Origin: Sternotherus odoratus
Taxonomy: Eukaryota; Chordata; Testudines; Kinosternidae
Assembly (NCBI GenBank): GCA_032164245.1
Contig: JAVMKO010000001.1
Location: 292,255,041-292,319,040 of the forward strand
Length of the DNA stretch: 64,000 bases
Reading direction: 5' to 3'
Positions within the stretch are counted from its first letter, which is position 1; every line of letters begins with the position of its first letter. The notes beneath the pieces were generated by a model. It searched no databases. It was not told the DNA's origin and saw only the letters and a list, made by a program, of their open reading frames with translations. Below are positions 9,716 through 22,400 of the stretch, piece after piece. A program made the position numbers and the translations under genes.

Positions 9716-11236
9716 CGAGGTAGAATTAACTGTGCCTGTCAGAAGGTAGAAGGGATTGGCAGTTCCTCAGTACCCTGTGTAGACTGGCTTTGGCTGTAGA
9801 ACAGATGCCCTTTGGAAACAGCGGTCACTAGAAACAATAGCTGTTCGTAGATCACCTTGTAACTTGGAAGATGATCATCATTGTCCGTACAAAATAAAAG
9901 TCAGAGAGTTGCAACCCCCCCCCTCAAACAGACCAAAGCTTGAAGCACTGCATGATTCAGGAGGAGTGATGATGGTTGGTTAATATGGCTGTCTTGAAGC
10001 TCTTGTGTGGAAACCCTCTAAGGCTGCCTGCCATCACTGATACACCTTTAACAAAATGAGCTTTTATATGACCTTCAAGTAACAGACTCCAAAAACCCTG
10101 AGAAAAAAATCACAAATCCACTTAGACATGGTTCTTAGACACCAGAGAACTAACAGTTATGTCTCTGATAATAAGAAACAAACGGTTGGATTTGACTTTC
10201 AAGAGTGGCATTACTACTCCAGACAGAGCTCCGGAGAACTATTTAGATCTACTCCACGGAGCGTGGCCTTACTGGGATTTGTATGAAAGGCAGAGAAAAT
10301 ACTGGCAAGACATGGACAGCTTATCATGCCAGTGTTATTGAATTGAACTGAAAATTGATAGACAAAAATTCAGAACACTTTGGAAAGAATTTTCATGTTC
10401 ATTGTTTCATGTGTTTGCATCTACTTAGGTCACAAAGCCTTTGTTCTCACATGAAAAGGACATTAGAAAACACACAAAGCCAGCTGATAAGGATTACCAT
10501 TGACTTTGATCTGAAAGAGTCCTTTATACTGCAATCAAGTGCATTGTCAACGTGTGTCTAACTGTGACAAAACGACAGTCACTAAACCAGCGACTTTCTG
10601 GCAGCACATCAAGAACAACGAGGTTAGCTCGTCAATAGGAAAGTTCTCCTGCAAGCTGAGCTCTGCAGTAGCTACATGCTGTACCCTGAGCTTGTTATTC
10701 AAAGGTTTAGCGGGTGTCCTTTTCTCTGACAGTATGAAGCCCTCACCATTTTTTGTTGCATATTAGGTACCTACTGTCCAACACTCACCCTTCTGGGCCT
10801 GAGTATATTTGTGTACCATACAACTATTGGGTAGCCAGTTAAATTGGGCAGCCAGTTAAATTGGGCATTTTGGCTGGCATTTTCAAAGGGGCCCAAAGGA
10901 GAGCCGAATTCCAGCTTAACTACCTTAGGCCCTTTGAAAATACCAACTGTTGCTCACACCTCATATTCTAGTAGAGGGTGGGTCTGCACTAGAACTTGCT
11001 GCTCACTGACCCAACAAGCTGAGGTCTCTGCCCTCATAAAAGAAATGAGTTATAGAAACTGGAACTCTCGCAAAAGAGGGCTTCCAATAATTAGGAAGTA
11101 CAATTGTCTTTCCTCCGGAGAGTCCTGGCTCTTAAATAGGATTTGTATGCTTTTGATGAACCTGCTACTAAAGAATGAAAACCAAGTGATGGCTACATCA
11201 ATCCCCAAGAAGTGGCCTACTGATTTGATTCTAATG

Positions 11237-11536
11237 CAGCGGTTCTCAAACTTACCTTTAGCGCGACCCCTTTTTTCTGAGCGGCACGGCGCCGCGACCC
11301 CTTGAGCGTCCGCCGAAAAGCTGCCGAATGAATTACTTCCGCATTCGGTGGCTATTTTCGGCGGACATGCCGAGCGTTCCCAAAATAGCTCGGCATGTCC
11401 GCTGAAAAGCCGCCGAAAGCGGAAGCGATCGTGATCATGGTGGCGGCTTTTCGGTGGAAAAAAACAGCTTGCGACCCCTCGGGAACCCGGTTGGCGACCC
11501 CCCAAGGGGTCGCGACCCACAGGTTGAGAACCCCTG
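11237..11536. mobile_element. 300-bp hAT MITE with exact 8-bp target duplication
   Basis: The left end CAGCGGTTCTCAAAC and the right end GTTGAGAACCCCTG are inverted repeats. TTCTAATG occurs at 11229-11236 and 11537-11544. The interior is nearly self-complementary (GGACATGCCGAGC with GCTCGGCATGTCC) and GC-rich. Conserved GCGACCCC strings mark it as a Charlie-like family. An open frame across it is compositional. Confidence 0.95.
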
Positions 11537-13109
11537 TTCTAATGTGAAATCATTGCGGGTGGAGCTAGTGAAGATACAATTGTTTGAATTGTTACATTTA
11601 ATTCTTATTTAAAAAACAACCCACAATTTTTGTGAATTCATTGTTAGGTGCTAGGATGATTTGACACACCAGTTATGGACCAAACGATTTAATCCGCCTC
11701 ATTTCAGGAGCCAAGGTGTATGAGAAAAACATGCTCTGGATCTGAGTAATCAGAGCTGGTCAGACTGGAAATCCAGTGTGATCAACTATGACTTTGTCCA
11801 TCAGCAGTGGAACAAGTCAGTGGGCACGAGAACGGCTTCTCCTACAGTAGGCTATTGTCTCCATTGCCAAAGTTCCCTTCTATTTTCTCATATAGAACAC
11901 TGGAAGTTTCCTATGTGGGCTTGTAGTGAAGAAAGAAATTTGGATTCTGATCCCTCCCTGACTTGAATATCTGATCGCTGTGTCGTGAGCCTGTGACCAT
12001 TGTCATATATTAGAGACTGCCTAATGCCCGATGTTAGGAGGTTACAAAATCTCTTTTGCTGACTGTTTGCACTTACACTTTTATTCTCCAGACCTGAAGA
12101 CTGCTCTCATCTTCAAGACCTTCACCTGTTACTTGCATTTCTGGAAAGACCAATTATCTTGGGGGGTAGAATTAAATCCTTGTGGGTGACTCCCTCCGCA
12201 CACCGCAGTTTTGATGGATTAATGGTTCAAATGATTTGGATTGAGCAGTTTGGAAGTTTGCACCTTGGCCTTATGCAGTTTGTTCTTAAATCACTAACCC
12301 TCACAGAATACATGGCGCAGAAGTACACAAAATGTGAATTTCAGGATGCATCTAAGAACAGAAATAGCTAATGGTCCCTTGAAAGAGCTACACAGCATAG
12401 ATGGTACAAATACAGCTCTCTTGTACGCAGATGTCAGAGCCAACATCCAGGTTCTGTAAGCAGAGATCTCATGGGAGGCTAAGGGTTGTAAACTGCACTC
12501 CAGATGTTAGGTCAGGCACTCTTTCACCACATGAGGTCTTGTCTCAGACATACAGTTCAGATGATTTAACATAGTTCTTCACCTGCTTATCACCAATATC
12601 TGCTGGATTTGTTTTAGCCTCATTCCAAGACTATTAAGTGACAAGGAAAAGCTTTCATTTTTATCCAGCTCTAACAGGCTCCCTCTGAATTCCAGTTGTT
12701 GAGACTGGACAAGTAATTTGAGCTGAACCTAATAGCTACAGCACTGCAATGATGAGTCCTCATGATCTGACTCCTTGATCATCCAATCATCAACTATATG
12801 CAAGGGAATCTGTGCTCCTGCCAGCATGACTACATGATGATAACACATGGAAAGCTAGAGAGGCAAAACTCTCAACTAGAAGTGTAAATGATGCATGTAT
12901 GGAGCCAATATCATTAATGAGAGCACACAACCGATCCGGAGATTAAAGAAAGTGGAACTAAGCATTTAAATATATGATGGAACACATCTTTTCCTCAGTC
13001 TCCATTTATTCATGACCTGGCATCTTGCAAAGAACGCCAGAAATGTGGAGCCAAGTTTGGGATAGTCTTACCGTAGGTACTTATGTGGTCACCATCCATT
13101 TAGTATCTG

Positions 13110-13320
13110 AGCGCCTCACAATCTTTAATGTATTTATCTTCAAACACTCTTGTGAAGTGGGGAAGGGTTGTTATCCCCATTGTACAGATGGGGAACTGAG
13201 GCACAGAGAGGCTAAGTGACTTGCCCAATGTCACATAGGAAGTCTGTGGCAGAGCTGGGAATTGACCATGGATTTCTCAAAGCATTAGCTAGCATGCCAA
13301 CCCCTGGTCTATCCTCCTCC
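13110..13320 (-). mobile_element. MIR-family SINE, minus strand
   Basis: Reads TTGTTATCCCCATTGTACAG, then GGGGAACTGAGGCACAGAG, GACTTGCCCAATGTCACA and GTCTGTGGCAGAGCTGGGAA, which is the MIR core in reverse orientation. Well preserved over about 150 bases. Confidence 0.82.
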
Positions 13321-15170
13321 TCCTCCTTCTAAAGCACATGTGATCTATGAGTGAGGAGGGAGAGGGCGTATGCAGGATACTTTATCTTTACACCTTTACA
13401 GAACAGAAATTATCTTGATGAAGCACCTAGAAATGGGAAATGGGTGGGGGAGGGGAGGAAAGACAACTTACAAACTCCATATCATGAAATGAAAAACAGA
13501 TAAACCTGATTTCCTGGGTTGATTTTCTGCTAGATGAGAGCATCAAAGTAATGGATGGCCTGCATTATTCTCTACTGAATTATTAATAGGTAGAGTTAAA
13601 GCAGAAACCATGTTCAGTGTGGATAAATGTGTGTCCTACTTACAGGAGAATAAAACGGATGTTTGAATGCAGGAAGTTAAAACAACCCCCCCACCCCAAA
13701 ATCACAGAAAGACAGAAAGACTAGAGGGGAACATACATTAGCTTTAATGCAGGGATCCTGTAACTCTGGGAAGAGTCTGATATCCTTTAAAAATATCATC
13801 TCTCAATAATTAGCATGCTTAATTTCTTTACAGCACGGGATTCCAGGCACACACATTTTGTATATGGGAAAGGAAAGATTATAGTGAAATTGTCTGGCAG
13901 CCGGACTCGCGTAAGCTTTATCAATATTTGAAATGCTGGAGTTCAGTATTGATCTTTCAACCTGCCTTGTCTCGCTCATTCTAACAGATATTGAAAGATC
14001 TGAAACAAAGTCACACACAACAAGGAGCTGGCGTGAGCTAGAAATGTATTTTTTCACTGGCGAGGGAAGGTTTCTGAATCCCAGCAGAATGAGACATACA
14101 TTCACCTGCCTGATGCCAGGTGGTGTTGCTTCCTTTGATGTATCTCAGGTTTGCAGAGAATGCAATGCCTGGTGGCTATCTCTTGGAAACGTTTGGTGCA
14201 AAATAAATCAATAGAGAGACCTTAACGCTCTTTTCTTTTAAACTGCATTTCATTTGAAAACTCGCAACTATTCTGTCTATAAATGAGAGACAGAGAGGGA
14301 GAGCGACCAATTGATTTCAGCTAAGCTTTGCTTTTGTTTTTCTAATGAGAGTCAAGTCTGGATGAAAGTGGCAGGATTGAGAGGATTTCGGACTTGGGGG
14401 CTCTCTGAAAATTCCCTCCATGTTTCATTAAGCCCATCTGGTGCTGGCAGTCAGGAGGTCTGTGATGCCAACTCCTTGAGCTTGGCTTTGAAAATTGAGT
14501 GGTGTTGCTTTCGGCTGTTGGGGCATTTTGAGTCTGTCAGTGCCAAGGAGGTTAAAAAACTCACTTTCCTCCGCCAGTCCCATCTTCACCTTTACAGTTC
14601 TTTTAGGAACCAGCTAATATCTTGTACTAGCAACCTTTCTAAAGAACCCCCATGGAAGATGCTGGTATCTACTCCTGTCACCTCCCTGCGTGGTGTCATT
14701 AGCACTGTTTTGTTATTGTATAAATAGTTTGGAATAGATCAGGGATAGTCATTAAATGTCAGATACATTTGACAAGCAATAATGGATGCTGGTGACTCCT
14801 CCTAGTGAAATCTGAGCAGCTGCGTTCCATGGACTCAGCCTGTCTCACTGTTCTGGGGAAATACCAAGGACTGAAGCTGATTGTCAGATATTCACTGCTT
14901 AGAGACAATCTCATGTCACTTGTTGGAAACCTCGGAGAGAGAGTAATTCTGGTGAAAGTGCCAGATCAACAGGCCTAGAGTCCCATGTTATTTGTTTGCC
15001 GCGTCAGTCTCCAGGGTCCATTTAGTGTTTGGCCTCTGCTAAGCCATCAATGTGGGCCAAAAAAATTGAGGGGAGGGCTTTCACCAATAGCTTGCCCTTA
15101 GCTCTCTGCTCTCTTCTAAATTCAGGCCCAGCAGCCAGTCAGGAGCTCTTAGCTCCCCTTGTCCCTACTA

Positions 15171-15918
15171 CAGTTGCCAACTTTCTAATCGCACAAAACC
15201 AAACACCCTAGCCCTGTCCCTTCCCCGGGGCCCTGCCACCTGATCACTACATTCCCTCTCCCTCACCCATTTTCACTGGGCTGGGGTAGAGGGGTGAGGG
15301 CTCTAACTGGGGGTGCAGGCTCTGGGGTGGGGCTGAGGATAGGGGGTTTGGGGTGCCGGTGGGGGCTCCAGGCTGGGGAATGGAACTGAGGGATCTGGAG
15401 TGTGGGAGGAGGCTGCAGGTTGAGACAGGGATTTGGGGTATAGAAGGAGATACCAGCTCTTGGCTTGGAGGGTAGGGGGGGGCGACTGGGGATGAGGGTT
15501 GGGGGGGGGGCTGGGCCACAGGCTTAGCTCAGGTGGATCCCAGTCAGTGGTGCAAAGGCAGGCTTCCTGCTTGCCCCGGCTCCATGCTGTACCCTGGAAG
15601 TGGCCCACAGGTCCAGCTCCTAGGTGAGGTGGGCAGGAAGCTCCGCACGCTGCTCTTGCCCGCAGGCACTGCCACAGCCCGGGGTGGGGGCAGAGTACAG
15701 AGCCCCTTCACCCCCTCCCTTCCCCACCTAGGAGCCAGACCTGCTGGCCGCTTCCAGGGTGCAGCGCGGAGACAGGACAGGTAGGGACTAGCCTGCCTTA
15801 GCCCCGCAGCACCGTCAATCAGGTTTTTAAAGGCCCGGTCGGTGGTGCTGACCAGAGCCGTCAGTGTCACTTTTCAACCAGGTGTTCTGGTTGAAAACCA
15901 GATACTTGACAACCCTAG
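15171..15918. mobile_element. hAT-type non-autonomous element, 748 bp
   Basis: The left end CAGTTGCCAACTTTC and the right end CTTGACAACCCTAG are inverted. Flanks CCCTACTA (15163-15170) and TCCTACTA (15919-15926) match at 7 of 8. The interior is GC-rich with G-runs at 15260-15530. Open frames within it have no recognisable domain. The left terminus CTTTCTAATCGCACAAAACC is one I recall from other turtle copies. Confidence 0.8.
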
Positions 15919-15939
15919 TCCTACTAGTACTGAGCTATC

Positions 15940-16200
15940 AGTTGTGCTGCGGTTCCATTTGGCCAGCCAGAAGCACCATCTGCACTCTGCTAACTCCCAC
16001 AATGCATGTTGCAACTCCTCTTTATAGGGCCCTCCTGGGCCCTGATTGGCTGCTCCCTGAAGCCTCTCTGATTGGCTGCTTTTCTGCAACCACTCTAGGC
16101 CACTTGGAGGACTTCTCTTCTGCTCCTCTCTAGGATAGGATGGGGCAGGACCCGGAGGACTCTAGCAGGGGGCCTCTGGGCCTAGTCCACCCCATCACAG
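15940..16200 (-). mobile_element. LTR fragment, minus strand (CCAAT/TATA arrangement)
   Basis: Read on the minus strand there are two GCAGCCAATCAG boxes followed by CCTATAAAGAGG, a CCAAT-then-TATA layout like that at 45740-45800. Ends are not clear. Probably a piece of a retroviral or Gypsy-type LTR. Confidence 0.35.
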
Positions 16201-16216
16201 AGCCACTTACTCATTT

Positions 16217-16517
16217 CTCAGTGTATGTCTACACAGCAGCTGGGAGCATGCTTCCCAGCCTGGGCAGACAAATGCGTTAGCTCAATGGTAAAAAGAGCAG
16301 AGTGGCTGCAGCAGCACAAGTGTGGTCTTGGCCATCTAACCACCCGACTATACATCCAAGGGGTCAGGTGCATGTGTATGCCTAAGCCACTGTCCATGCC
16401 ACCATGGCAGCACTGCTACATTTAGCGCACCAGCTTGAGGAAAGCTAGCACCTGTCTGTCTGTCCCCACTGAAAAGCATGCCCCAGAGTCCCAGCTGCTG
16501 TGTAGACATGCCATGAG
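16217..16517. mobile_element. MITE with about 25-bp terminal inverted repeats
   Basis: GTATGTCTACACAGCAGCTG at the left mirrors CAGCTGCTGTGTAGACATGC at the right. The interior is non-coding. Target duplication is unclear, so the superfamily is left open. Confidence 0.7.
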
Positions 16518-16795
16518 AGGCTACCGAACAGCCAGCAGAAGGTAATTTGGTCTCGAGTAACCCAATATGAAAGGCACGCTAACCTCTGAGCCAGCCAGTC
16601 TTTCTAGTAGCAACCTTTTTCTGCATTTCATAAAAAGCAGCTTTTAATCATGAATGCATATCCCAGCATGCCGTAAGGGGTCACTGGTGAATGACGCTCT
16701 CTCCCTCGGGCTGAGTTTACCCCCCTCCACATCAGTTCTACACATTTATCATCTTACACATTCATAACATAGACGAGGATAAACAGTTCTCCTAC

Positions 16796-16822
16796 CATTA
16801 GCTGAATGCAGGAGTTGAAACT
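16796..16822 (-). CDS. FAM168A: FAM168A 27-base microexon (EFQLLHSAN)
   Basis: On the minus strand, TTTTTATTCAACAG precedes the exon and GTAGGAGAA follows it. The 27 bases join the preceding exon's final G to give Glu, then encode F Q L L H S A N, and end with a G that completes Ala with the next exon. The human protein has EFQFLHSAY at this position, as I recall it, and human isoforms with and without these nine residues exist. Length and phase (27 bases) mean inclusion or skipping keeps the frame. It is far too short for ordinary ORF calling. The acceptor has a modest pyrimidine tract and no UGC motif immediately upstream. The main doubt is that only about seven of nine residues match. Confidence 0.88.
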
Positions 16823-17964
16823 CTGTTGAATAAAAATTATTTGTTTTAAATGACCACTAAGGACTTGTGGCAATATGTACACACAGCATACAGTATGCTA
16901 TACCGATAAGTTTCCCAGTAAAACCAGTTTGCCTGTAAACTGGACAGAATTGAGAACAGTAGTTCTGGAGTGTGAAAATGTACAGTACTGCCTTTCACAG
17001 CAAGGCAGCTGAAGTCTTAACATCTTCTAAAACAACCCACATGTACATTTTAAAATTGGTTTATATTTTCAAAATTACAACTCTTTAAATAAAGTTGAGG
17101 CATGAACCTTGATAGCATGTTCCTTTCAGCAGTTTGATTATTTCCAGCCTGCTCTATAACAGAAACTGATTCAATTTGAGTAAAAGCTCCTTGTATCGAT
17201 ACAGACCACTGGTTTTAACTCAACCACTGAACCACAGAATTACTTAAATTCAATTTCATTTAACACAGTGGAGAACATTCCCTACTCTGTCACATATATC
17301 CACGGATGGAATACTATAGAAAGCGCTTTTTGTATCATTTTTTCCTTAAAAATCCTCATTTTTCTGTTTTAATTGTATGTTGGCTATAATGAAGTGACTG
17401 CTAACAAAACAAAGGCCCGTTCTGCAAAGTGCTGAAGGCCTCCTAACTTCAATGGGGTGACTAAATCCAAAAGGAGGGCTTGGCTCTTAAAAATACTCCC
17501 AATGAGTTTTTGGATCAGTTAATTTAGCCCCCTACCGCCATGCTAGTGGATCATGACGATGCAGGGGCTGGGACCTTAATGAGGATCACACACAAAAGTA
17601 GAGAAGGACTTTGAGAAAGCTAGCTACATAGAAAAGCCCTAGAAATTCAGGAGATGTCAAATTTGCCTAGAAGTTAAAGTAAGGATACCTATGCAACTTA
17701 ACTCTGCCCCATATGTGGATGTTGTAGGATGCAGTTTTATTCACAGGAAATGCACCATTTCTCAAATAACATATCACAGTTTTTTCCTACAACCTTAGAA
17801 ATGCACACACAACAGCTCATACGACCGTGTACTAATCTCTGTATACTAGTCTGAGTTCTGGAAAGTTATTTGTATACAAGACATTAAATGAGTGAACCCA
17901 AGGCTCAATGCTGTGCCCCCTAAAAAGTGCTCCTTCCAAGGCTGTTTGAAAACCTTGTATTTAT

Positions 17965-18255
17965 TTGAAAAATATCATATGAAGAGAAACTGGAAGGATT
18001 AGTTCAGAGGGAGAGGCGAGAGATGTACACAAAATGAAGAATGGTACGGAGAAGATTAACCAGGCTCTCGTAGTTTACCTTTCATGTAATGCAAGAATAA
18101 GGAGACAGTTAATAAAACTGAAAGGCAACAAATAGTAAAATGATAAAAGAATGTTTTTTGCACAATGCTTAATTAACCTGGGGAATTCCCTGCCACAAAG
18201 CATGACTGATTATAAGCATTCAGCAAGATTCCAAGAGGGATGAGGTATCCATACT
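17965..18255 (+). mobile_element. Old CR1 LINE 3' fragment
   Basis: Phrases ATGTACACAAAATGAAGAATGG, AATAAAACTGAAAGGCAACAAA and TTAATTAACCTGGGGAATTCCCTGCCAC match the 3' coding tail of CR1-type elements (..VNLWNSLP..). It is strongly diverged from the copy at 51650-53164. Confidence 0.6.
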
Positions 18256-18926
18256 GATAAGGAGCACCTAGCGGGCTGGCAGAGCAGGACAGAAGCACTG
18301 GGTCAGAGCGCAGGGGCGCCCATTGTTCCATTGCCCCCCACTTGGCCAGGGTGCCTGGGCACAACCCCGGTGGCCCAGTGGCTCACCTTGCCGCTGGCTC
18401 CTTCCTTCCTCCCTCCCTTCCTTCCTGTTAAATGCACCTAGAAACCTTTTCATAAGCGAGGCAAAAGAATGTTTTGCAGTGGGTGTAATTTGAGAGTCAG
18501 ATGTGCAGCTGATTTATTTCTGAACTACTGTCAGTTTGATAAGCAATTTAGCAGCACTAGTTTGACAGCAGCTGATTGTTAAATCCCTTCTATGAATGAA
18601 TTATAAGAATTGGTGAGATGTCATGAAAGAGAAGAAACGAGTATGACTTCACCTGTACTGTCTGGTAGGAGATAAACAAAGGAGGTGGGAACTGTAAGAC
18701 TTTTTGTTCTTGGTTAAAATTTCCAAAAGCACCTGAGTCCCATTTTCACACAGGGCTTTGGCTCCTATGAGCCAAAATCACCTGTGAAAATGTGACTTAG
18801 GTGACCTAGTTATTTCAACACTTTTGAAAAATTAACCCTTAGTGTCCACAAAATTCTTGACTCTCCTCCATAGTTGCTGTGGAGTATGTAGGAAGGGATG
18901 GTACCAGGCACAGCACTATTCTGTTA

Positions 18927-19085
18927 CAGACGCTCCCCGTTCCAGAACGCCTTGCATAACTTGGAATTTGCATAAGTCAGAGACGTATCTCTGACCAGTA
19001 CACAAAAAAACCCCCAAACCCTCCTATTTTTAGCTTACAGAGATTTTTCTGTAAGTGCGGATTTCCGTAAGTCGGGAAACGTTTG
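18927..19085. mobile_element. Tigger/pogo-type MITE, 159 bp
   Basis: CAGACGCTCCCCGTTCC at the left and GGGAAACGTTTG at the right are imperfect inverted repeats, each flanked by TA. The interior repeats GCATAACTTGG / GCATAAGTC and its complement. Confidence 0.65.
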
Positions 19086-20234
19086 TATTTATTTCATAAA
19101 GATAAGGCACTCTTCTACCACAGTCAGTGGCTAGCTTTTGTGCTGAAGTATTAAGATGTACATCCATCCTTTATGTTTTTGTCCTGTCTAACGTAAGGTG
19201 CACATGTCTCATTATCAGTATACATACCTCATCTCTCTTGGAATCTTGTTAAACATCTATCCTCAGTTATGCTTTGTGGCATGGAGTTCCCCAGGTTAAC
19301 TAAGGCATTTTACAAAACAATTTCCTTTATCATTTTACTCTCTTTTCAGTTTCATTGACTTCCTCCTCATTCTTGCATTTGTAAAAGGTAAAACGGAAGA
19401 CCCTGGTTAGTCTTGTCTGTACAATTCATCATTTTATGTACCTTTCCCGCTTCTCTCTTTGAACTGCAGTCTTAACCTTTTCTATTTCTCTTCATGGGCT
19501 ATTTTTCAAACAAATGCAATATAATATCATACAAACTTTTAAACAACCTTTGAAGATGCATCTTGTACAGGGCACAATACAGAGCCTTTGGGTCATTCAC
19601 TCCACATCTTGCATATGAATAACATTCCTGGACTCTGGTCTGCAGAGAACAGTACATAGCATTATGAGATGGTACATGCGCATTTTTAAGGTTGTTGGAG
19701 CCTTTCCAGAATCCTGCTGCCGGACTCTTTCCCCCCTGCTGGAGTCCTTTCCCTCTGGCAGGGAAAGACTCCAACAGCAGAGGTGGAGCGGGACATTACA
19801 CTGCTAAAAACAGAGAGGCACTGCTTGGAAGGTAGGGTGCATACGTAGGTACATATCCACAGGGTTCAGGCATGTCCTTGCTCTACTCGCCTAAGTAGTG
19901 CCTCACCATCCACACACTGCTAATTATATCCAGCCAGGGGACATGTAGTGTATATTCTCTATATGCTACCAAAAGGAGTGTGCAGTGTAGATGAACCTTT
20001 AGTGCCTGCCTCCCTTTGCCAAAATCCATCATTTAGTACATTAATCTGTTACTTGATACTGCTTCTCTCTCCTGGGTCTGTTCTTAGTTTCTTTCTCCTT
20101 GTGTTAGTAACTTGCTCTCCTTTCCACTGGGTTTTATTAATTGCACTGCACACATGTGGATAATCAGCACAGGCTGAATTCCAAAAGGTTGGTTAACCAG
20201 CTTGAAGTATGACTGCAGCTCTCCAAAACCCACG

Positions 20235-20545
20235 AACAGGACAGAAGGTTTCAATTATTGGCGCCAACCATAACTTCCTACAACTGAATGAATCAAAGCG
20301 TGAAGTCTTCCTCCTGGGTGAAAAGTCCTCTTTGTCCCATGTCTCTGACATTGCCATCACTCTCCTTAATGCTGCTCTGAAGGTCTGAAATCTTGGCATC
20401 ACTCTCGACTGTAAACATTCTTTTTCCTTCCAAATTTCCCCTGAGGAGTTGTGCCTGGAAGGCGGCCAGAACTTGCCCATACCTTGCTAAGGCCTCTGCT
20501 AAAGCCTCTCTTCTGCTTTAACTCCTTTGCTGCTGAATGCATCAG
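20235..20545 (+). pseudogene. L2-type LINE reverse transcriptase fragment
   Basis: The plus frame reads ..NFLQLNESKREVFLLGEKS.. and, after a stop, NLGITLDCKHSFSFQI. This is the post-catalytic segment of L2/CR1-clade reverse transcriptase (..LNxxKTEVLLxG..NLGVxLDxxLSF). Stops interrupt it and both ends are truncated. Confidence 0.6.
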
Positions 20546-20754
20546 CATCTCCGTGTGATATTTTCATTTGCAGGGCCCTAACAAATTCACAGTTGTGAAA
20601 AACACATCACAGGCCATGAAATCTCGTCTCTCATTAGCATCTAGCACACTAGGTACATCCTATAATTGTCACTAAGAAAGCTGGTCAAGAATCTCCCAGC
20701 ACAATGCTTTTCTGCTGGAAAACAGAGCTGAAAAACCCAGGGTTTGTTATAAAC

Positions 20755-20769
20755 TGCCCCCCCCCCCCA
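20755..20769. repeat. C homopolymer run
   Basis: An uninterrupted cytosine run near 20757-20768 heads a pyrimidine-rich stretch (20780-21110) that opens long artefactual frames. No gene is supported. Confidence 0.6.
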
Positions 20770-21120
20770 TTATAAACTGCAGGTCCTTCTTTTCCCCTCC
20801 CCATCTCCAATGCCCGCGACTCCAGCTCCCTGCTTTCACCCCTATCTACCCACTTCTCCCCGTTGCGTCCCTGCTTCTTTTGCCACCATTTCCCATGCCC
20901 CCAATTGCCTCTGGGTCCTTATTTCCCCAATCATTACCATCCCACCCCACTATTACTTCTCCCCACCCCAGATTCCTTCCCCGCACCCCTCTGACACCCC
21001 TGCAGATCCCTGGTTCCACCACCACCAAACATCATTCCTCCCTTCCTCACCGGTCCCTATTTGCTGGCTTCTCCCCCACTCCCTTCCCCACAGGGTTCTT
21101 GCTTCCCCCATGGCCACTAC

Positions 21121-21421
21121 CACTGGCGTAGCTAGGCGGGTGCGGGGGGGTGCGGACCGCACCGGGTGACACCCTCTCAGAGGGGTGACACCCGGCTCGG
21201 GCTGTCGGCGCCGGGCGCCCCCGGGCCCACCCCGCGCTGCCTCTGGCCCCGGGCCGGCCGCGGGGGGCTGCAGGGTCCTGGCCGGAGCCATGCGGGGAAC
21301 CCCGGGGGGCCGCCCCGGCTGCTGCCTCCGCATGTGCGGGAAGCCCCGGGGGGCGGGGGGAGGGGGGGCGCCCCGGCTGCTGCCTCCGCACTGGGTGACA
21401 CCAACCCTAGCGACGCCACTG
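21121..21421. mobile_element. hAT MITE, 301 bp, exact 8-bp target duplication
   Basis: The left end CACTGGCGTAGCTAGG and the right end CTAGCGACGCCACTG are inverted. GCCACTAC flanks it at 21113-21120 and 21422-21429. The interior has a 60-70 bp GC-rich duplication (CCCCGGCTGCTGCCTCCGCA twice) and paired GGGTGACACC strings. Confidence 0.93.
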
Positions 21422-22204
21422 GCCACTACCCCCCATCCCTCTAGTTCGTGTACTTCTCCATCCTTCCCTGCCAATATCACTATAAGAACAACCTTGTGGC
21501 TTAAAAAACAAGATGTAATAAGCTATATACTTCAAAAACACTGTGGTTACAAAAGGAGATATTGTATCTTTTTATGCTATGTACTGTTTAAATTACAGCA
21601 AAAGAATAAAAATAAACAGGGCCATATCCTGAAGCCCTTATTGAGCCCCTGATTCTGCCATCCTGTCATACTGAGTGATATCTTACTAAATGAGTAGTTC
21701 CCCCGACGTCTAAGAGCCGGCTCATAGTGTAAGGAGCTACTCAATGTAAGAGTTTTTATTGTTTCACCTGAGACCCTGATTCAGAAAAGCTCCTAAGCAT
21801 ATGCTTAACTTTAAGCACATACTTAAGTGATTTCTTAAATAAGGACACTTTCCTGAATTGAGGTCTAAAGGAAATCTTCAACTGGCTTCAAGGGGATTAT
21901 AGCTTGAGTAAGGACTTCAAGGTTTGGGCTCAAAATGCATGAAACACATGGGGTTTGCTTAGGCAAGAAAATTACTTTAGAACATTCAAAATTAATCACC
22001 AGTGGAATCTCGCTAATTTGCACTGATGATGTCCAGGAACCTTTTTATTATGAATTACTAAATTCTGCCAATTATTGATTAAGTGCTCACCCAGAAAAGG
22101 AAGGATAATCCATTATAACATGTTCTGTGTTCACCTATATGACAATGCAGTTCTGTTTTAGTTCTTTACAATGATACTTTTGAGAACTTTCTAGAGAGGA
22201 AGAC

Positions 22205-22400
22205 TCTTCCAGTGATTGGGATACTAGCTGAGGTCTTGGGAGACCAGGGGTCAATTTCCTGCTTTGCCATAGACTTCCTAGGTGATCATGGGCAAGTCAC
22301 TTTCTCAGTTCCCCATAATAACAGCACTGCCCTGCCTCACAGGGGGATCGTGAGGATAAAAACACCAAAGACTATGTGGGAGCTCAGATGCTGTGGTGAG
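22205..22400 (+). mobile_element. MIR SINE
   Basis: Reads ..GACCAGGGGTCAATTTCCTGC, TCATGGGCAAGTCACTTTCTC and CTGCCTCACAGGGGGATCGTG, the MIR order in plus orientation. It ends within 300 bases of the FAM168A exon at 22616. Confidence 0.75.

Larger units (their letters stand above)
8358..16795 (-). other. FAM168A: FAM168A intron between microexon and 126-bp exon (8438 bp)
   Basis: Bounded on the minus strand by the donor GTAGGA after the microexon and the acceptor CACTCAAG before the 126-bp exon. It contains the CR1, MIR, hAT and LTR insertions listed separately. Between them (9716-11236, 11545-13109, 13321-15162) I see no other gene. A 17-bp tandem duplication (CAGCCAGTTAAATTGGG type) lies near 10828-10867. 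Confidence 0.85.

Noticed and set aside
11053..11067. EFQFL on the minus strand, identical to the start of the human FAM168A microexon
   Set aside because: A stop codon follows at once, no donor site lies nearby, and it sits next to a transposon. The segment at 16796-16822 has both splice sites and a longer match.
15247..15608. Proline-rich minus-strand frames
   Set aside because: They lie wholly within the hAT-type element at 15171-15918 and reflect G-runs on the plus strand.
20953..21480. 175-codon minus-strand frame
   Set aside because: It spans the GC-rich hAT MITE and adjacent pyrimidine-rich intron, with no splice context or familiar motif.
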